Shown: piece after piece, positions 7,439 through 15,935 of the stretch
How the letters are laid out: each line of letters starts with the position of its first letter
How positions within the stretch are numbered: position 1 is the stretch's first letter
Source: Blautia sp. AF19-10LB
GTDB taxonomy: Bacteria > Bacillota > Clostridia > Lachnospirales > Lachnospiraceae
DNA: 19,587 bases
NCBI RefSeq assembly: GCF_003461245.1
Contig: NZ_QTWS01000045.1
Location: forward strand, 1-19,587
Reading direction: 5' to 3'
Notes under the pieces: model-generated
Database searches by the model: none
What the model was told of the DNA's origin: nothing
Seen by the model: the letters and a program-made list of their open reading frames with translations, nothing else
Made by a program: the position numbers and the translations under genes

Positions 7439-8298
7439 TCGCTGTATGTAGAAAAGAATTAAGAAGTTATCGGATCTCAATGATCGGATATGTGTTTGTT
7501 GCATTTATGCTGGCAGTCGTAAGCCTATATTTTGCATATCAGAATCTGAATCTTGCTTCGCCAAGATTTGAACTGGTACTCCAGAATGTTCAGTTTATTT
7601 TTCTGGTATTTGTTCCAATCCTGACAATGCGTGTTCTGGCAGAGGAGAAAAAACAGAAAACAGACCAGTTATTACTTACATTGCCAATGACAGTAAAAGA
7701 CATTGTGATCGGTAAATATCTGGCAGTTGTAGTTCTGTTCACCATTCCGATGCTGATCATCTGCATTTATCCTCTGATCCTTACTATGTTTGGAACAGTA
7801 AACCTTCCGGCAGCATATTTTTCAATCCTTGGATTCTATCTCCTCGGCTGTGCCAATATTGCAATCGGAGTATTTTTCTCATCAGTCACAGAAAATCCGG
7901 TGATTTCAGCGGTTATGACATTCGGAACTCTGTTGGTCTGCTATCTGATGAACACGATCGGCAAAATGGTTCCTAATACTGCAATCGCATCTGTGAGTGC
8001 ATTTACTGTAGTGATTGTTCTTGTGATGGCCCTGGTCTATAATATGATCGGAAATCTCAAGGTTGTGATCGGAGCAGGCGTGCTTCTTGAGGTGGCACTC
8101 CAGGTGGTTTATTTTGCAAAGGCATCTCTTCTGGAAGGAAGCTTCCGCAAGGTTCTGTCTGTATTTTATATGAATGGAAGGCTGACAAATTTCTTTGACG
8201 GCATTCTGGATATATCCGCGATCGTGTACTATGTATCTGTTATTGTTTTCTTTTTGTTCCTGACAGTTCAGACGATTGCAAAAAGACGCTGGAACTAG
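7435..8298 (+). CDS. ABC-2-type exporter permease (GldF/NosY-like)
   Basis: A 287-residue inner-membrane protein with about six membrane segments. It begins with a short cytoplasmic segment (CRKELRSY). The stretch EEKKQKTDQLLLTLPM after the second membrane segment is characteristic of the GldF/NosY permeases. It would form the membrane part of the exporter energised by the ATPase just upstream, with which it overlaps by four bases, so the two are translationally coupled. The downstream auxiliary gene starts 11 nt after its stop. The cargo is unknown. Confidence 0.9.
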   Translation: MIAVCRKELRSYRISMIGYVFVAFMLAVVSLYFAYQNLNLASPRFELVLQNVQFIFLVFVPILTMRVLAEEKKQKTDQLLLTLPMTVKDIVIGKYLAVVVLFTIPMLIICIYPLILTMFGTVNLPAAYFSILGFYLLGCANIAIGVFFSSVTENPVISAVMTFGTLLVCYLMNTIGKMVPNTAIASVSAFTVVIVLVMALVYNMIGNLKVVIGAGVLLEVALQVVYFAKASLLEGSFRKVLSVFYMNGRLTNFFDGILDISAIVYYVSVIVFFLFLTVQTIAKRRWN

Positions 8299-8309
8299 GA
8301 GGTAGGGAC

Positions 8310-9746
8310 ATGAAGAATAAAGACAACAAACAGAACAGCAAAATTCTGATAAACGGTTCTTACAGTATTTTGCTTACCGTACTGCTTCTGGCAGGACTGA
8401 TCATAGTGAATCTGATCGTGAATCATCTTCCGGTCAAAGTAACCCAGTTTGATTTCAGCAACGAAAAACTGTATACCCTGACCGATATTACGACAGGAAT
8501 ACTCAAAAACCTGGATCAGGATGTGGAGCTTTATTATATCTGTGAAGGCGGAAAAGAAGACGACACGATCCAGAAGCTTCTGGACCGTTATGAGTCTGCA
8601 TCCTCCCACATTAAAGTAGAGCAGATCGATCCGGCTCTGTATCCGGGATTTACTTCCAAATATACCCAGGAAGATGTTGCAAATAACAGTGTGATCGCAG
8701 TCAGCGGTGATGTGAGTAAAGTAGTGAATGCGGATTCCATGTATGTGGAGAGCATGAACTATAATACTTACAGTTATGTAAAGACCGGATTTGACGGCGA
8801 GGGAATGATAACAAGTGCTGTAGATTATGTGACAGCCAAAGACATCCCGAATCTGTATATCTTAAGCGGAAATGGAGAGACAGCACTTGGAAGTGCATTT
8901 GGAGATGTGATTTCCAAGGATAATGTAAATCCACTGACGCTGAATCTGATGACTACAGATAAGGTTCCGGAGGATGCAGATGCAATTCTTATCAATACGC
9001 CGACAGTAGATTATTCTGAGGAAGAAGCACAGAAGATCATTGACTATCTGGAAGACGGAGGTAAAGCGATCATCTTCTCAAATTATACCGTAGAGGATAT
9101 GCCGAATTTTGACTCCATCCTCGCAAATTATGGAGTTGAAAGAGAAAAAGGAATCATCCTGGAAGGCGACTCTGATAAATATATGTCTTATCAGTATTGT
9201 TTGGTTCCGGATATCAGTTATTCGGCAATTACCGAAAATGTATATGGCAATGGTTCTGTTCTGGCACCGATGAGCCAGGGAATCCTTACTTCGGATTCAC
9301 ACAGAGATTCCATCACCTATCAGCCGCTTCTGACGACTTCTGATGCATCCTACAGCAAAGAAGATGTGGAAAACATGACAACCTCTGAGAAGGAAAAGGG
9401 AGATAAGAGCGGTCCGTTTACGATCGGTATGCTGATCCAGGAAGATACGAACAACGATGATGAGGCTGATACGGAGATCGTCTATTACAGTACAGGATAT
9501 TTGCTGGAATCCAATTATAATCAGGCTGTATCCGGAAGCAATGCACAGCTTCTCGGCGGAACTGTAAATTACCTTTGCAATGGAGAAAAAACTTCAGCGG
9601 CAGTACAGACCAAGAGCCTTCAGGTCAAATATCTGACACTGACAGACCGGGCAGCAAATATATGGACAGCGATCTGTGTATTTACACTTCCACTTCTGTT
9701 TATTATTGCAGGACTGGCAGTCTGGGCATCAAGGAGAAAACGCTGA
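8310..9746 (+). CDS. GldG-like ABC exporter auxiliary protein (ABC_transp_aux-type)
   Basis: A 478-residue membrane-anchored protein. A membrane segment near residues 18-38 is followed by a large extracellular region and a second membrane segment near residues 450-470, ending in ARRKR-like basic residues (WASRRKR). The opening FDFSNEKLYTLTDIT is a recognisable hallmark of the GldG/ABC_transp_aux family, and the middle shows the expected alternating alpha/beta pattern (DADAILINTPTVDYSEEEAQKI, EDGGKAIIFSNY). It probably works with the upstream permease outside the membrane; the biochemical role of this family is not settled. AGGAGGT (8297-8303) overlaps the previous stop and sets the ATG at 8310. 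It overlaps the next gene by one base. Confidence 0.88.
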   Translation: MKNKDNKQNSKILINGSYSILLTVLLLAGLIIVNLIVNHLPVKVTQFDFSNEKLYTLTDITTGILKNLDQDVELYYICEGGKEDDTIQKLLDRYESASSHIKVEQIDPALYPGFTSKYTQEDVANNSVIAVSGDVSKVVNADSMYVESMNYNTYSYVKTGFDGEGMITSAVDYVTAKDIPNLYILSGNGETALGSAFGDVISKDNVNPLTLNLMTTDKVPEDADAILINTPTVDYSEEEAQKIIDYLEDGGKAIIFSNYTVEDMPNFDSILANYGVEREKGIILEGDSDKYMSYQYCLVPDISYSAITENVYGNGSVLAPMSQGILTSDSHRDSITYQPLLTTSDASYSKEDVENMTTSEKEKGDKSGPFTIGMLIQEDTNNDDEADTEIVYYSTGYLLESNYNQAVSGSNAQLLGGTVNYLCNGEKTSAAVQTKSLQVKYLTLTDRAANIWTAICVFTLPLLFIIAGLAVWASRRKR

Positions 9747-11140
9747 TGGATGGAAAAAAAATAAAAAAACTGGTCATTGCACTGATCCTGGTCATCCTTG
9801 CAGGACTGGCCTATCTGTTTCTTCTGCGTTACTCAGATAAACAAAAAGAGGCAGAGAGCCAGAAAGAGCAGGAAGAGGCTGCGGCATCTGTTGTGTTTGA
9901 GACAGACACGGATGAAGTGAGCAGTATTTCTTTCAGCGGTGACGACGGGATACTGACCTTTGAAAAAAAGAATGACACCTGGATCTGTCCGGATGACTCT
10001 GTATTTCAGATGAATGAAAATAAGATCCAGAAGCTGCTTGCAGATATTTCTTCTGTGAGCTGTACCAGAGAGCTGGACGCAAGGGGGGATCTGGCGCAGT
10101 TCGGACTGGAAGAACCGGCAAATACGATTCAGATATCACTTTCTGACGGAACAGAGAAGGATTTGTATATCGGAGATAAGAATACGTCCACGCATGAACT
10201 GTACTTCCAGACAGAAGAAAAATCAGATAAGGTTTATATGACAAAAACTGCCTTTGACTCGGATTTCGCAGGTAAGCTGCAGGATTTTGCAGCCTATACG
10301 GACTTCCCGAAGGTAAAACCGGAAACGATGACAGAGTTTGATGTGGACAAGGAAGAAGATTCTTATGTCCTTATCATGACAGGGGATGACCAGTGTACGG
10401 TGGAGGATGAAGAGGGAGAAAGCCAGCTTGCAAACCTGAATCTGGTCGGCATGGTCCAGGATAATGTGTCCAATATTATCTGGTATCAGGATCTTGAATA
10501 CAATTGTTCCGATTATGTAAAATATGGATTGGACGATCCGCAGATGGTACTCACCGTAAAATACAAAGACGGAGAAGAAGCAAAAGAGTTTGAACTCTCC
10601 GTAGGCGATGAGGATGAAAACGGCAACTATTATGCAAGGCTGAATGAACTTCCGGAGATTCATACGATTCGTGGAGAGTATCTGACAGACCTTCTGAAAT
10701 CCAGTGCGGCTTCTTACTGGAGTCTGACATACAGCTTTGTTTCGATTGGGGATCTTGATAAACTTGAAGTTACAAGAGATGGTGCAACGCATGTGCTCAG
10801 AAAAGAAACACAGACGACAAAGGGTGGTCTGGAGTCAGTAAAATGGCTTGTAGATGAGCAGGAAGTGGATGAAAAATTATTTACAGATTTCTACTATGCA
10901 TGTGTCAGTGTGACCGCCCAGGAACGTCTGGAGAGCGTGCCGGAAGAAACCGGGGATGAGGCTTTGAAGCTTGTATATACACTGACGGATGGTTCAAAGA
11001 AAGAAATTACATATTATGAAGAAGACCAGAATTTCTACACGGTCATCTATGAGGATGGCACAAAAGCAGCACATACAAATAAACTGTATGTAAAGACAAT
11101 GACAGAGAAGCTGGACAGACTTCTGGAAGAATTAAAATAA
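9746..11140 (+). CDS. Membrane-anchored DUF4340-like protein
   Basis: A 464-residue protein with one N-terminal membrane segment (KKLVIALILVILAGLAYLF, about residues 7-25), then a charged linker and a large extracellular region. Two similar modules are visible, each of the kind in which a short beta stretch precedes LAQFGLEEPANTIQISLSDG or VKYGLDDPQMVLTVKYKDG; this YGL(D/E)(D/E)P pattern is typical of DUF4340. Such proteins commonly follow GldG-like genes. The function is unknown. I chose ATG 9746, which overlaps the preceding stop in TGATG and has AAGGAG at 9731-9736; the longer in-frame start at 9575 lies wholly inside the previous gene. Only 30 nt separate it from the kinase gene, with no terminator. 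Confidence 0.85.
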   Translation: MDGKKIKKLVIALILVILAGLAYLFLLRYSDKQKEAESQKEQEEAAASVVFETDTDEVSSISFSGDDGILTFEKKNDTWICPDDSVFQMNENKIQKLLADISSVSCTRELDARGDLAQFGLEEPANTIQISLSDGTEKDLYIGDKNTSTHELYFQTEEKSDKVYMTKTAFDSDFAGKLQDFAAYTDFPKVKPETMTEFDVDKEEDSYVLIMTGDDQCTVEDEEGESQLANLNLVGMVQDNVSNIIWYQDLEYNCSDYVKYGLDDPQMVLTVKYKDGEEAKEFELSVGDEDENGNYYARLNELPEIHTIRGEYLTDLLKSSAASYWSLTYSFVSIGDLDKLEVTRDGATHVLRKETQTTKGGLESVKWLVDEQEVDEKLFTDFYYACVSVTAQERLESVPEETGDEALKLVYTLTDGSKKEITYYEEDQNFYTVIYEDGTKAAHTNKLYVKTMTEKLDRLLEELK

Positions 11141-11170
11141 AAAATCATATATAAAAAGAGGAGGTATGGC

Positions 11171-12685
11171 ATGAAATACTTAATGGGGATTGACAATGGT
11201 GGTACTTTTTCAAAGGCAGCGCTCTTTGATGAAGACGGAAAGCAGATTTCTGTGGCCAGTGTACCGACTGTGACGATCACTCCGAAGCCAGGTTATACAG
11301 AAAGGGATATGGATGAACTCTGGGAGGTAAATGCACAGGCTGTACGTAATGCGATCGAGAAGAGTAATATCGATCCAAAGGACATTGCAGGGGTTTCTTT
11401 CTCAGGACATGGAAAAGGTCTGTACATGGTAGGCTATGATGGAAAGCCTTCCTATAACGGAATCATTTCTACGGATACAAGAGCCTGGGCACAGGTCAAA
11501 AGATGGCATGAGGATGGCACTGACAAAAAGGTTTATGAAAAAACCCTGCAGGACATTCTGGCAGTACAGCCGGTAAGCATCCTGGCATGGTTAAAAGAAA
11601 ATATGCCGGAAGTCATTGAGAGAACACAGTATATCTTTGCAGTAAAAGATTATATCCGTTACATGCTGACAGGAGAGGCATACAGTGAATACACAGACTG
11701 TTCCGGATCAAATCTTGTCAATATGATCACACACGAACATGACCGTGAACTGATGAAGCTTTTTGATCTGGAAGAATGCTACGACAAGCTTCCGCCGCTT
11801 CGCAACGCTGCCGATATCTGTGGACATGTGACAAAAGAAGCGAGTGAGAAGACCGGTCTTCCGGAGGGAATCCCGGTAGCTGCAGGTATGTTTGATATCA
11901 ACGCATGCGGAATCGCATCCGGACTTTCTGATGAAGAACAGATGTGTATGGTGGCCGGAACCTGGAGTATCAACGAGTATATTTCGAAAGAACCTGTGAC
12001 AAACGGCACAGTTGCACTGAATTCTCTGTTCTGCATGCCGGGATATTATCTGATCGAGGAGAGCAGCCCGACATCTGCCGGAAATATGGAGTGGTTCATC
12101 CGCAATCTTATGAGTTATGAAAAAGCAGAAGCGAAAGAAAACGGAGGCTCCGTATACGATATCACCAATGAGTGGGTAGCTTCTATCGAGCCGCAGGACA
12201 ACAATATCATCTTCCTTCCATTCCTGAACGGCTCCAACGAAGATCCACTGGCAAAGGGAACCTTTGTAGGCCTGACTGCTTACCATAATAAGAAACATAT
12301 GCTTCGTGCAGTTTATGAGGGAATTGTTTTCTCCCATGTAACCCATGTCAACAAACTGCTGAGAAACCGTGAACGTCCGAAGAGTGTACGACTTTCCGGA
12401 GGCGCTGCAAATTCAGATGTATGGGTACAGATTTTTGCAGACGCACTTCAGCTTCCAATCGATGTGATCGAGGATAAGGAACTCGGCGCACAGGGTGCGG
12501 CGATGGCAGCCGGTATTGCAGCAGGAATCTACAAAGATTATCAGGATGCAATGAGACGTACAGTAAAAATCACCAAGACAATACAGCCAAGACCGGAATA
12601 TGCAGATATCTATAAAGAAAAATATGCGGCATACCGTGCGGTGATCGATGGACTGAATGGGGCATGGAAGTACTTCAGAAACTAG
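11171..12685 (+). CDS. lyxK: FGGY-family carbohydrate kinase, L-xylulokinase type
   Basis: A 504-residue sugar kinase that most likely uses ATP to phosphorylate L-xylulose at C5. It shows the FGGY phosphate motif GIDNGGTFSKAALFD (6-20), FSGHGKGLYMVGYDGKP where E. coli LyxK has a closely similar segment, catalytic Asp242 in AAGMFDINACG, GTWSI (263-267) and LSGGAANSDVW (409-419). The similarity to remembered LyxK runs over most of the length (ERDM.ELW, SPTSAGN(M/L)EWF, GIVFSHVTH). The two following genes are the next steps from L-xylulose-5-P, which supports this role. Some clostridial L-ribulokinases also fall in the FGGY family, so L-ribulose is the main alternative. GAGGAGGT (11158-11165) sets the ATG. 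Confidence 0.85.
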   Translation: MKYLMGIDNGGTFSKAALFDEDGKQISVASVPTVTITPKPGYTERDMDELWEVNAQAVRNAIEKSNIDPKDIAGVSFSGHGKGLYMVGYDGKPSYNGIISTDTRAWAQVKRWHEDGTDKKVYEKTLQDILAVQPVSILAWLKENMPEVIERTQYIFAVKDYIRYMLTGEAYSEYTDCSGSNLVNMITHEHDRELMKLFDLEECYDKLPPLRNAADICGHVTKEASEKTGLPEGIPVAAGMFDINACGIASGLSDEEQMCMVAGTWSINEYISKEPVTNGTVALNSLFCMPGYYLIEESSPTSAGNMEWFIRNLMSYEKAEAKENGGSVYDITNEWVASIEPQDNNIIFLPFLNGSNEDPLAKGTFVGLTAYHNKKHMLRAVYEGIVFSHVTHVNKLLRNRERPKSVRLSGGAANSDVWVQIFADALQLPIDVIEDKELGAQGAAMAAGIAAGIYKDYQDAMRRTVKITKTIQPRPEYADIYKEKYAAYRAVIDGLNGAWKYFRN

Positions 12686-12704
12686 GAAAAGGAGAAACCA
12701 CAGA

Positions 12705-13550
12705 ATGAGTAAGGCATATGAGCTTGGACTGTATGAAAAGGCAATGCCGGGTACGCTGACATGGAAAGAACGACTGGAGGCGGCAAAGGCAGCTGGCTAT
12801 GATTATGTTGAAATCAGTATTGATGCAACAGAAGAAAAGATCGCCCGGCTGGATATGGACAGAGAATCACGCCTGGAACTTGTAAAAACCATGTATGAGA
12901 CCGGACTTCCGATCCGGACAATGTGTGTCAGTGCACTTACCAAATATGCGATCGGAAGCAGTGATGAAGCATGCTGTGCAAGAGGAATGACGATCCTGGA
13001 AAAATCACTTCAACTGGCAGATGATCTTGGAATCCGTGTTGTGATGATCCCGGGATATGATGTTTATTATGAGGAATCAACACTGGATACAAAACACAGA
13101 TTTCTTGAAAATCTGAGAAAGGCTGCAAGACTGGCAGAAAAGACCGGCGTGCTTATCGGACTTGAGACGATGGAAAATGAATTTATGAATACGGTTGAGA
13201 AAGCCATGAAATATGTAACACTGTGTGGCTCCAATTATCTTAAAGTCTATCCAGATATCGGAAATCTCACCAATGCAGCGGTTCTTTATAAGTCAGATGT
13301 ACTGGAGGATATGGAACTGGGCAGAGGGAATCTGACTTCTCTTCATCTTAAGGAGACTGTCCCTGGAAAATTCAGGGAAATTCCGTATGGAACAGGGCAT
13401 GTGGATTTTGAGGCGGCAATAGAGAAGGCCTGGGATCTGGGAGTACGCAGATTTGTGACGGAATTCTGGTACACAGGAAATCCGGAATGGAAAAAAGATC
13501 TTGATGATGCAGTAAAAATGATGTGTCCGATACTGGATGCTCAGAAATAA
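12705..13550 (+). CDS. ulaE: L-xylulose-5-phosphate 3-epimerase (UlaE/SgbU type)
   Basis: A 281-residue TIM-barrel enzyme converting L-xylulose-5-phosphate to L-ribulose-5-phosphate. It matches E. coli UlaE/SgbU in many places: LGLYEKAMP at the start, [45 protein letters not shown] and [21 protein letters not shown]. The likely metal ligands are Glu154 (GLETME), Asp184 (YPDIGN), His214 (SLHLKE) and Glu253 (VTEFWY), in line with the UlaE site. ATG 12705 is chosen because GGAG lies about 10 nt upstream; an in-frame start at 12657 lies inside the kinase gene. It follows lyxK after 19 nt and precedes araD by 19 nt, so the three are one operon in pathway order. Confidence 0.92.
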   Translation: MSKAYELGLYEKAMPGTLTWKERLEAAKAAGYDYVEISIDATEEKIARLDMDRESRLELVKTMYETGLPIRTMCVSALTKYAIGSSDEACCARGMTILEKSLQLADDLGIRVVMIPGYDVYYEESTLDTKHRFLENLRKAARLAEKTGVLIGLETMENEFMNTVEKAMKYVTLCGSNYLKVYPDIGNLTNAAVLYKSDVLEDMELGRGNLTSLHLKETVPGKFREIPYGTGHVDFEAAIEKAWDLGVRRFVTEFWYTGNPEWKKDLDDAVKMMCPILDAQK

Positions 13551-13569
13551 AGTTCAGGAGGAAAGAATA

Positions 13570-14265
13570 ATGTTAGAAAAATTAAAAGAAGAAGTTTACA
13601 AAGCAAATATGGATCTGCCGAAATATGGACTGGTGACATTCACCTGGGGAAATGTCAGTGGCATCGACCGTGAGAAAGGACTTTTTGTAATTAAACCAAG
13701 CGGTGTGGATTACGATAAGCTCAAACCAGAAGATATGGTTGTTGTTGACCTTGAGGGAAATAAAGTAGAAGGTGAGTACAATCCGTCTTCTGATACAGCA
13801 ACACATGTTGTTCTGTACAATGCATTCCCGAATATCGGAGGAATCGTACATACACACTCTTCCTGGGCAACAAGCTGGGCACAGGCAGGAAGAGGCATTC
13901 CATGCTATGGAACCACACATGCAGACTATATCTATGGAGAAGTACCTTGTGTGCGAAACCTCACAAAAGAAGAAATCGACGAGGCATATGAGAAAAATAC
14001 AGGAGTGCTGATTGCTGAGTACTTTAAAGACAAAGATTACGAGGCAGTTCCAGCAGTACTCTGCAAAAACCACGGACCATTCACCTGGGGCAAAGATGCT
14101 CATGAGGCAGTACATAATGCAGTTGTGCTTGAGGAAGTTGCAAAAATGGCATCCCGCTGTGAACTGATCAATCCGCAGGTAAAACCGGCACCACAGGAAC
14201 TTCAGGACAAACATTATTACAGAAAGCACGGCGCAAACGCTTATTACGGGCAGATTGTAAAATAA
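13570..14265 (+). CDS. araD: L-ribulose-5-phosphate 4-epimerase (AraD/UlaF/SgbE type)
   Basis: A 231-residue class II aldolase-fold enzyme that converts L-ribulose-5-phosphate to D-xylulose-5-phosphate. The length equals E. coli AraD and the match is close throughout: [46 protein letters not shown] (zinc histidines), [10 protein letters not shown] (catalytic Asp), [10 protein letters not shown] (third histidine) and the C-terminal [16 protein letters not shown]. These features favour the 4-epimerase over the related fuculose- or rhamnulose-phosphate aldolases. AGGAGG (13556-13561) supports ATG 13570; an in-frame ATG at 13537 would overlap the upstream gene. It is the last gene before a hairpin terminator. 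Confidence 0.95.
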   Translation: MLEKLKEEVYKANMDLPKYGLVTFTWGNVSGIDREKGLFVIKPSGVDYDKLKPEDMVVVDLEGNKVEGEYNPSSDTATHVVLYNAFPNIGGIVHTHSSWATSWAQAGRGIPCYGTTHADYIYGEVPCVRNLTKEEIDEAYEKNTGVLIAEYFKDKDYEAVPAVLCKNHGPFTWGKDAHEAVHNAVVLEEVAKMASRCELINPQVKPAPQELQDKHYYRKHGANAYYGQIVK

Positions 14266-14295
14266 CAATTGCAAATAAAGACACTTTTTTAAACA

Positions 14296-14327
14296 AACAA
14301 GGTTCTTCACACTTGAAGAACCTTGTT
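14296..14327 (+). terminator. Hairpin terminator after araD
   Basis: AACAAGGTTCTTC (14296-14308) and GAAGAACCTTGTT (14315-14327) form a perfect 13-bp stem with an ACACTT loop. What follows is T-rich (GTATTATGTTATTATT) rather than a pure T-run, so it may be leaky. It separates araD from the second kinase gene. Confidence 0.8.
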
Positions 14328-14365
14328 GTATTATGTTATTATTAAGAAGAAAACGAGAAGGAATG

Positions 14366-14396
14366 TACAGCAGTTTGCACAAGGGAATTTGCTGTA
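14366..14396. promoter_or_regulatory. Inverted repeat around GCACAAGGGAA, copy 2
   Basis: TACAGCA (14366-14372) and TGCTGTA (14390-14396) are perfectly complementary, with a 17-nt centre containing GCACAAGGGAA (14377-14387). The repeat ends 16 nt before the ribosome binding site of the kinase gene. It shares its central word, but not its arms, with the repeat at 1032-1061. A -35-like TTGCAC (14375-14380) lies inside it and TATAAA (14395-14400) at its edge, but their 14-nt spacing is short. An alternative promoter, TTGAAG (14313-14318) with TATTAT (14337-14342, 18-nt spacer), would put the repeat in the transcribed leader. Confidence 0.45.
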
Positions 14397-14426
14397 TAAA
14401 AGAAAAACATTTAGGAGGTTTTTACA

Positions 14427-15830
14427 ATGGCTAAATATTACGCAGCAGTAGACATGGGAGCATCCAGTGGACGTCTGATCCTTGGACACATGGAGAATGG
14501 CAGAATGGAGCTCGAGGAGATTCATCGTTTTGAGAATGGTATGGTCAAGAAAGATGGAGAACTCTGCTGGGAATTTGACCGTATTTTTAAAGAAATCGTT
14601 GCAGGTCTTAAGAAATGTAAAGAGATCGGTAAGATTCCGGTAAGCATGGGCGTTGATACCTGGGGTGTTGACTTCGTTCTTCTTGATAAAGATGACAAGG
14701 TACTTGGTAATACAGTTGGATATCGTGACCATCGTACAGAGGGAATGGATGAAGAAGTTTACAAGTTAATTCCGGTTGAAGAATTGTATGCAAGAACAGG
14801 TATCCAGAAAGCTATTTACAATACGATATATCAGCTGATGGCAGTTAAGACAAAACATCCGGAATATCTGGAGCAGGCAGAGACTCTTCTTCATGTACCG
14901 GATTACTTCCACTTCCTTTTGACAGGACAGAAGACCTGTGAGTACACAGAGGCTACAACAGGCCAGATGGTAAATGCACAGACAAAAGACTGGGATTATG
15001 AGATCATCGACAAACTGGGATATCCGAGAAGAATTTTCCAGAAACTGATCATGCCTGGCACGAGCGTAGGACATCTGACTGAAGAACTTCAGAAAGAAGT
15101 CGGTTTTGACGTAGAAGTTGTTGCACCGGCAACACATGATACAGGATCTGCAGTTCTTGCAGTACCGGCAAACGATGATGACTTTATCTATATCAGTTCC
15201 GGAACATGGTCCTTGATGGGAATCGAAAGAAAGACTCCGGACTGTTCACCAAAGAGCTGTGAACTGAACTTCACAAACGAAGGTGGATATGCAGGACGCT
15301 TCCGTTATATCAAGAACATCATGGGTCTGTGGATGATCCAGTCTGTTCGTCATGAAGTAAATGACAAGTACAGTTTTGCAGAGATCTGTGCTATGGCAGA
15401 AGAAGCAAAGGATTTCCCATCCAGAGTAGATGCAAATGATGAGTGTTTCCTTTCTCCGGAAAACATGACAGAAGAAGTAAAGGACTACTGCCGCAGAACA
15501 GGACAGCAGGTTCCGGAGACAATGGGTGAGATTGCAACTGTTATTTACACCAGTCTTGCTGAATGTTATGCAAAAGCAGCAAAAGAACTGGAAGAACTTA
15601 CAGGAAGAACTTACAGCCGTATCCATGTAGTTGGCGGTGGTTCCAATGCGGGATATCTGAATGAACTTACAGCAAAGGCAACAGGTAAAGAAGTTCATGC
15701 AGGTCCTGGAGAAGCAACTGCGATCGGAAACATTACTGCACAGATGCTCAAGGAAGGCGAATTCCAGTCTGTTGAAGAGGCTCGTACAACTATTCATGAG
15801 TCTTTCGGAATCAAGATTTTTAAAGCCTGA
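14427..15830 (+). CDS. rhaB: Rhamnulokinase-family sugar kinase
   Basis: A 467-residue FGGY kinase most like RhaB, which phosphorylates L-rhamnulose at C1. Motifs are AAVDMGASSGRLILG (6-20), GVDTWGVDFVLLD (75-87), RTGIQKAIYNTIYQL, catalytic Asp238 in ATHDTGSAVLA, SSGTWSLMG (257-265) and VVGGGSNAGYLNELTA near 401. The MGASSGR start and VDTWGVD block are rhamnulokinase hallmarks, so the family is secure. The physiological substrate is less so: the window has no rhamnose isomerase or rhamnulose-1-P aldolase, and the next gene is an arabinose/fucose-isomerase-like protein, so L-fuculose or a pentulose is possible. AGGAGGT (14413-14419) supports the start. It has its own upstream gap with a terminator and candidate promoter. 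Confidence 0.85.
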   Translation: MAKYYAAVDMGASSGRLILGHMENGRMELEEIHRFENGMVKKDGELCWEFDRIFKEIVAGLKKCKEIGKIPVSMGVDTWGVDFVLLDKDDKVLGNTVGYRDHRTEGMDEEVYKLIPVEELYARTGIQKAIYNTIYQLMAVKTKHPEYLEQAETLLHVPDYFHFLLTGQKTCEYTEATTGQMVNAQTKDWDYEIIDKLGYPRRIFQKLIMPGTSVGHLTEELQKEVGFDVEVVAPATHDTGSAVLAVPANDDDFIYISSGTWSLMGIERKTPDCSPKSCELNFTNEGGYAGRFRYIKNIMGLWMIQSVRHEVNDKYSFAEICAMAEEAKDFPSRVDANDECFLSPENMTEEVKDYCRRTGQQVPETMGEIATVIYTSLAECYAKAAKELEELTGRTYSRIHVVGGGSNAGYLNELTAKATGKEVHAGPGEATAIGNITAQMLKEGEFQSVEEARTTIHESFGIKIFKA

Positions 15831-15835
15831 GAGAT

Positions 15836-15898
15836 TATAGCTGGAGACCTTTTACCCAATCATCCTGTTATTGAGCTATATGCACCTGGAATAAGGTG
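15836..15898 (+). other. Inverted repeats in the kinase-isomerase gap
   Basis: TATAGCT (15836-15842) pairs with AGCTATA (15874-15880) across 31 nt, followed by a short hairpin CACCT-GGAATA-AGGTG (15883-15898). There is no T-run, so these are not clear terminators. They could be a leader structure or binding site for the isomerase gene, which starts at 15936. I see no convincing promoter here. Confidence 0.35.
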
Positions 15899-15935
15899 AG
15901 TATATACATTAATAAAATAAATTGGAGGTTTTATT

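Noticed and set aside
13570..14265. Fuculose-1-P or rhamnulose-1-P aldolase instead of AraD
   Set aside because: These share the fold, but the 231-residue length, [18 protein letters not shown] and C-terminal [14 protein letters not shown] match AraD closely.
13582..14382. A 266-codon frame antisense to araD
   Set aside because: It is a shadow of the well-conserved AraD reading frame and crosses the hairpin terminator.
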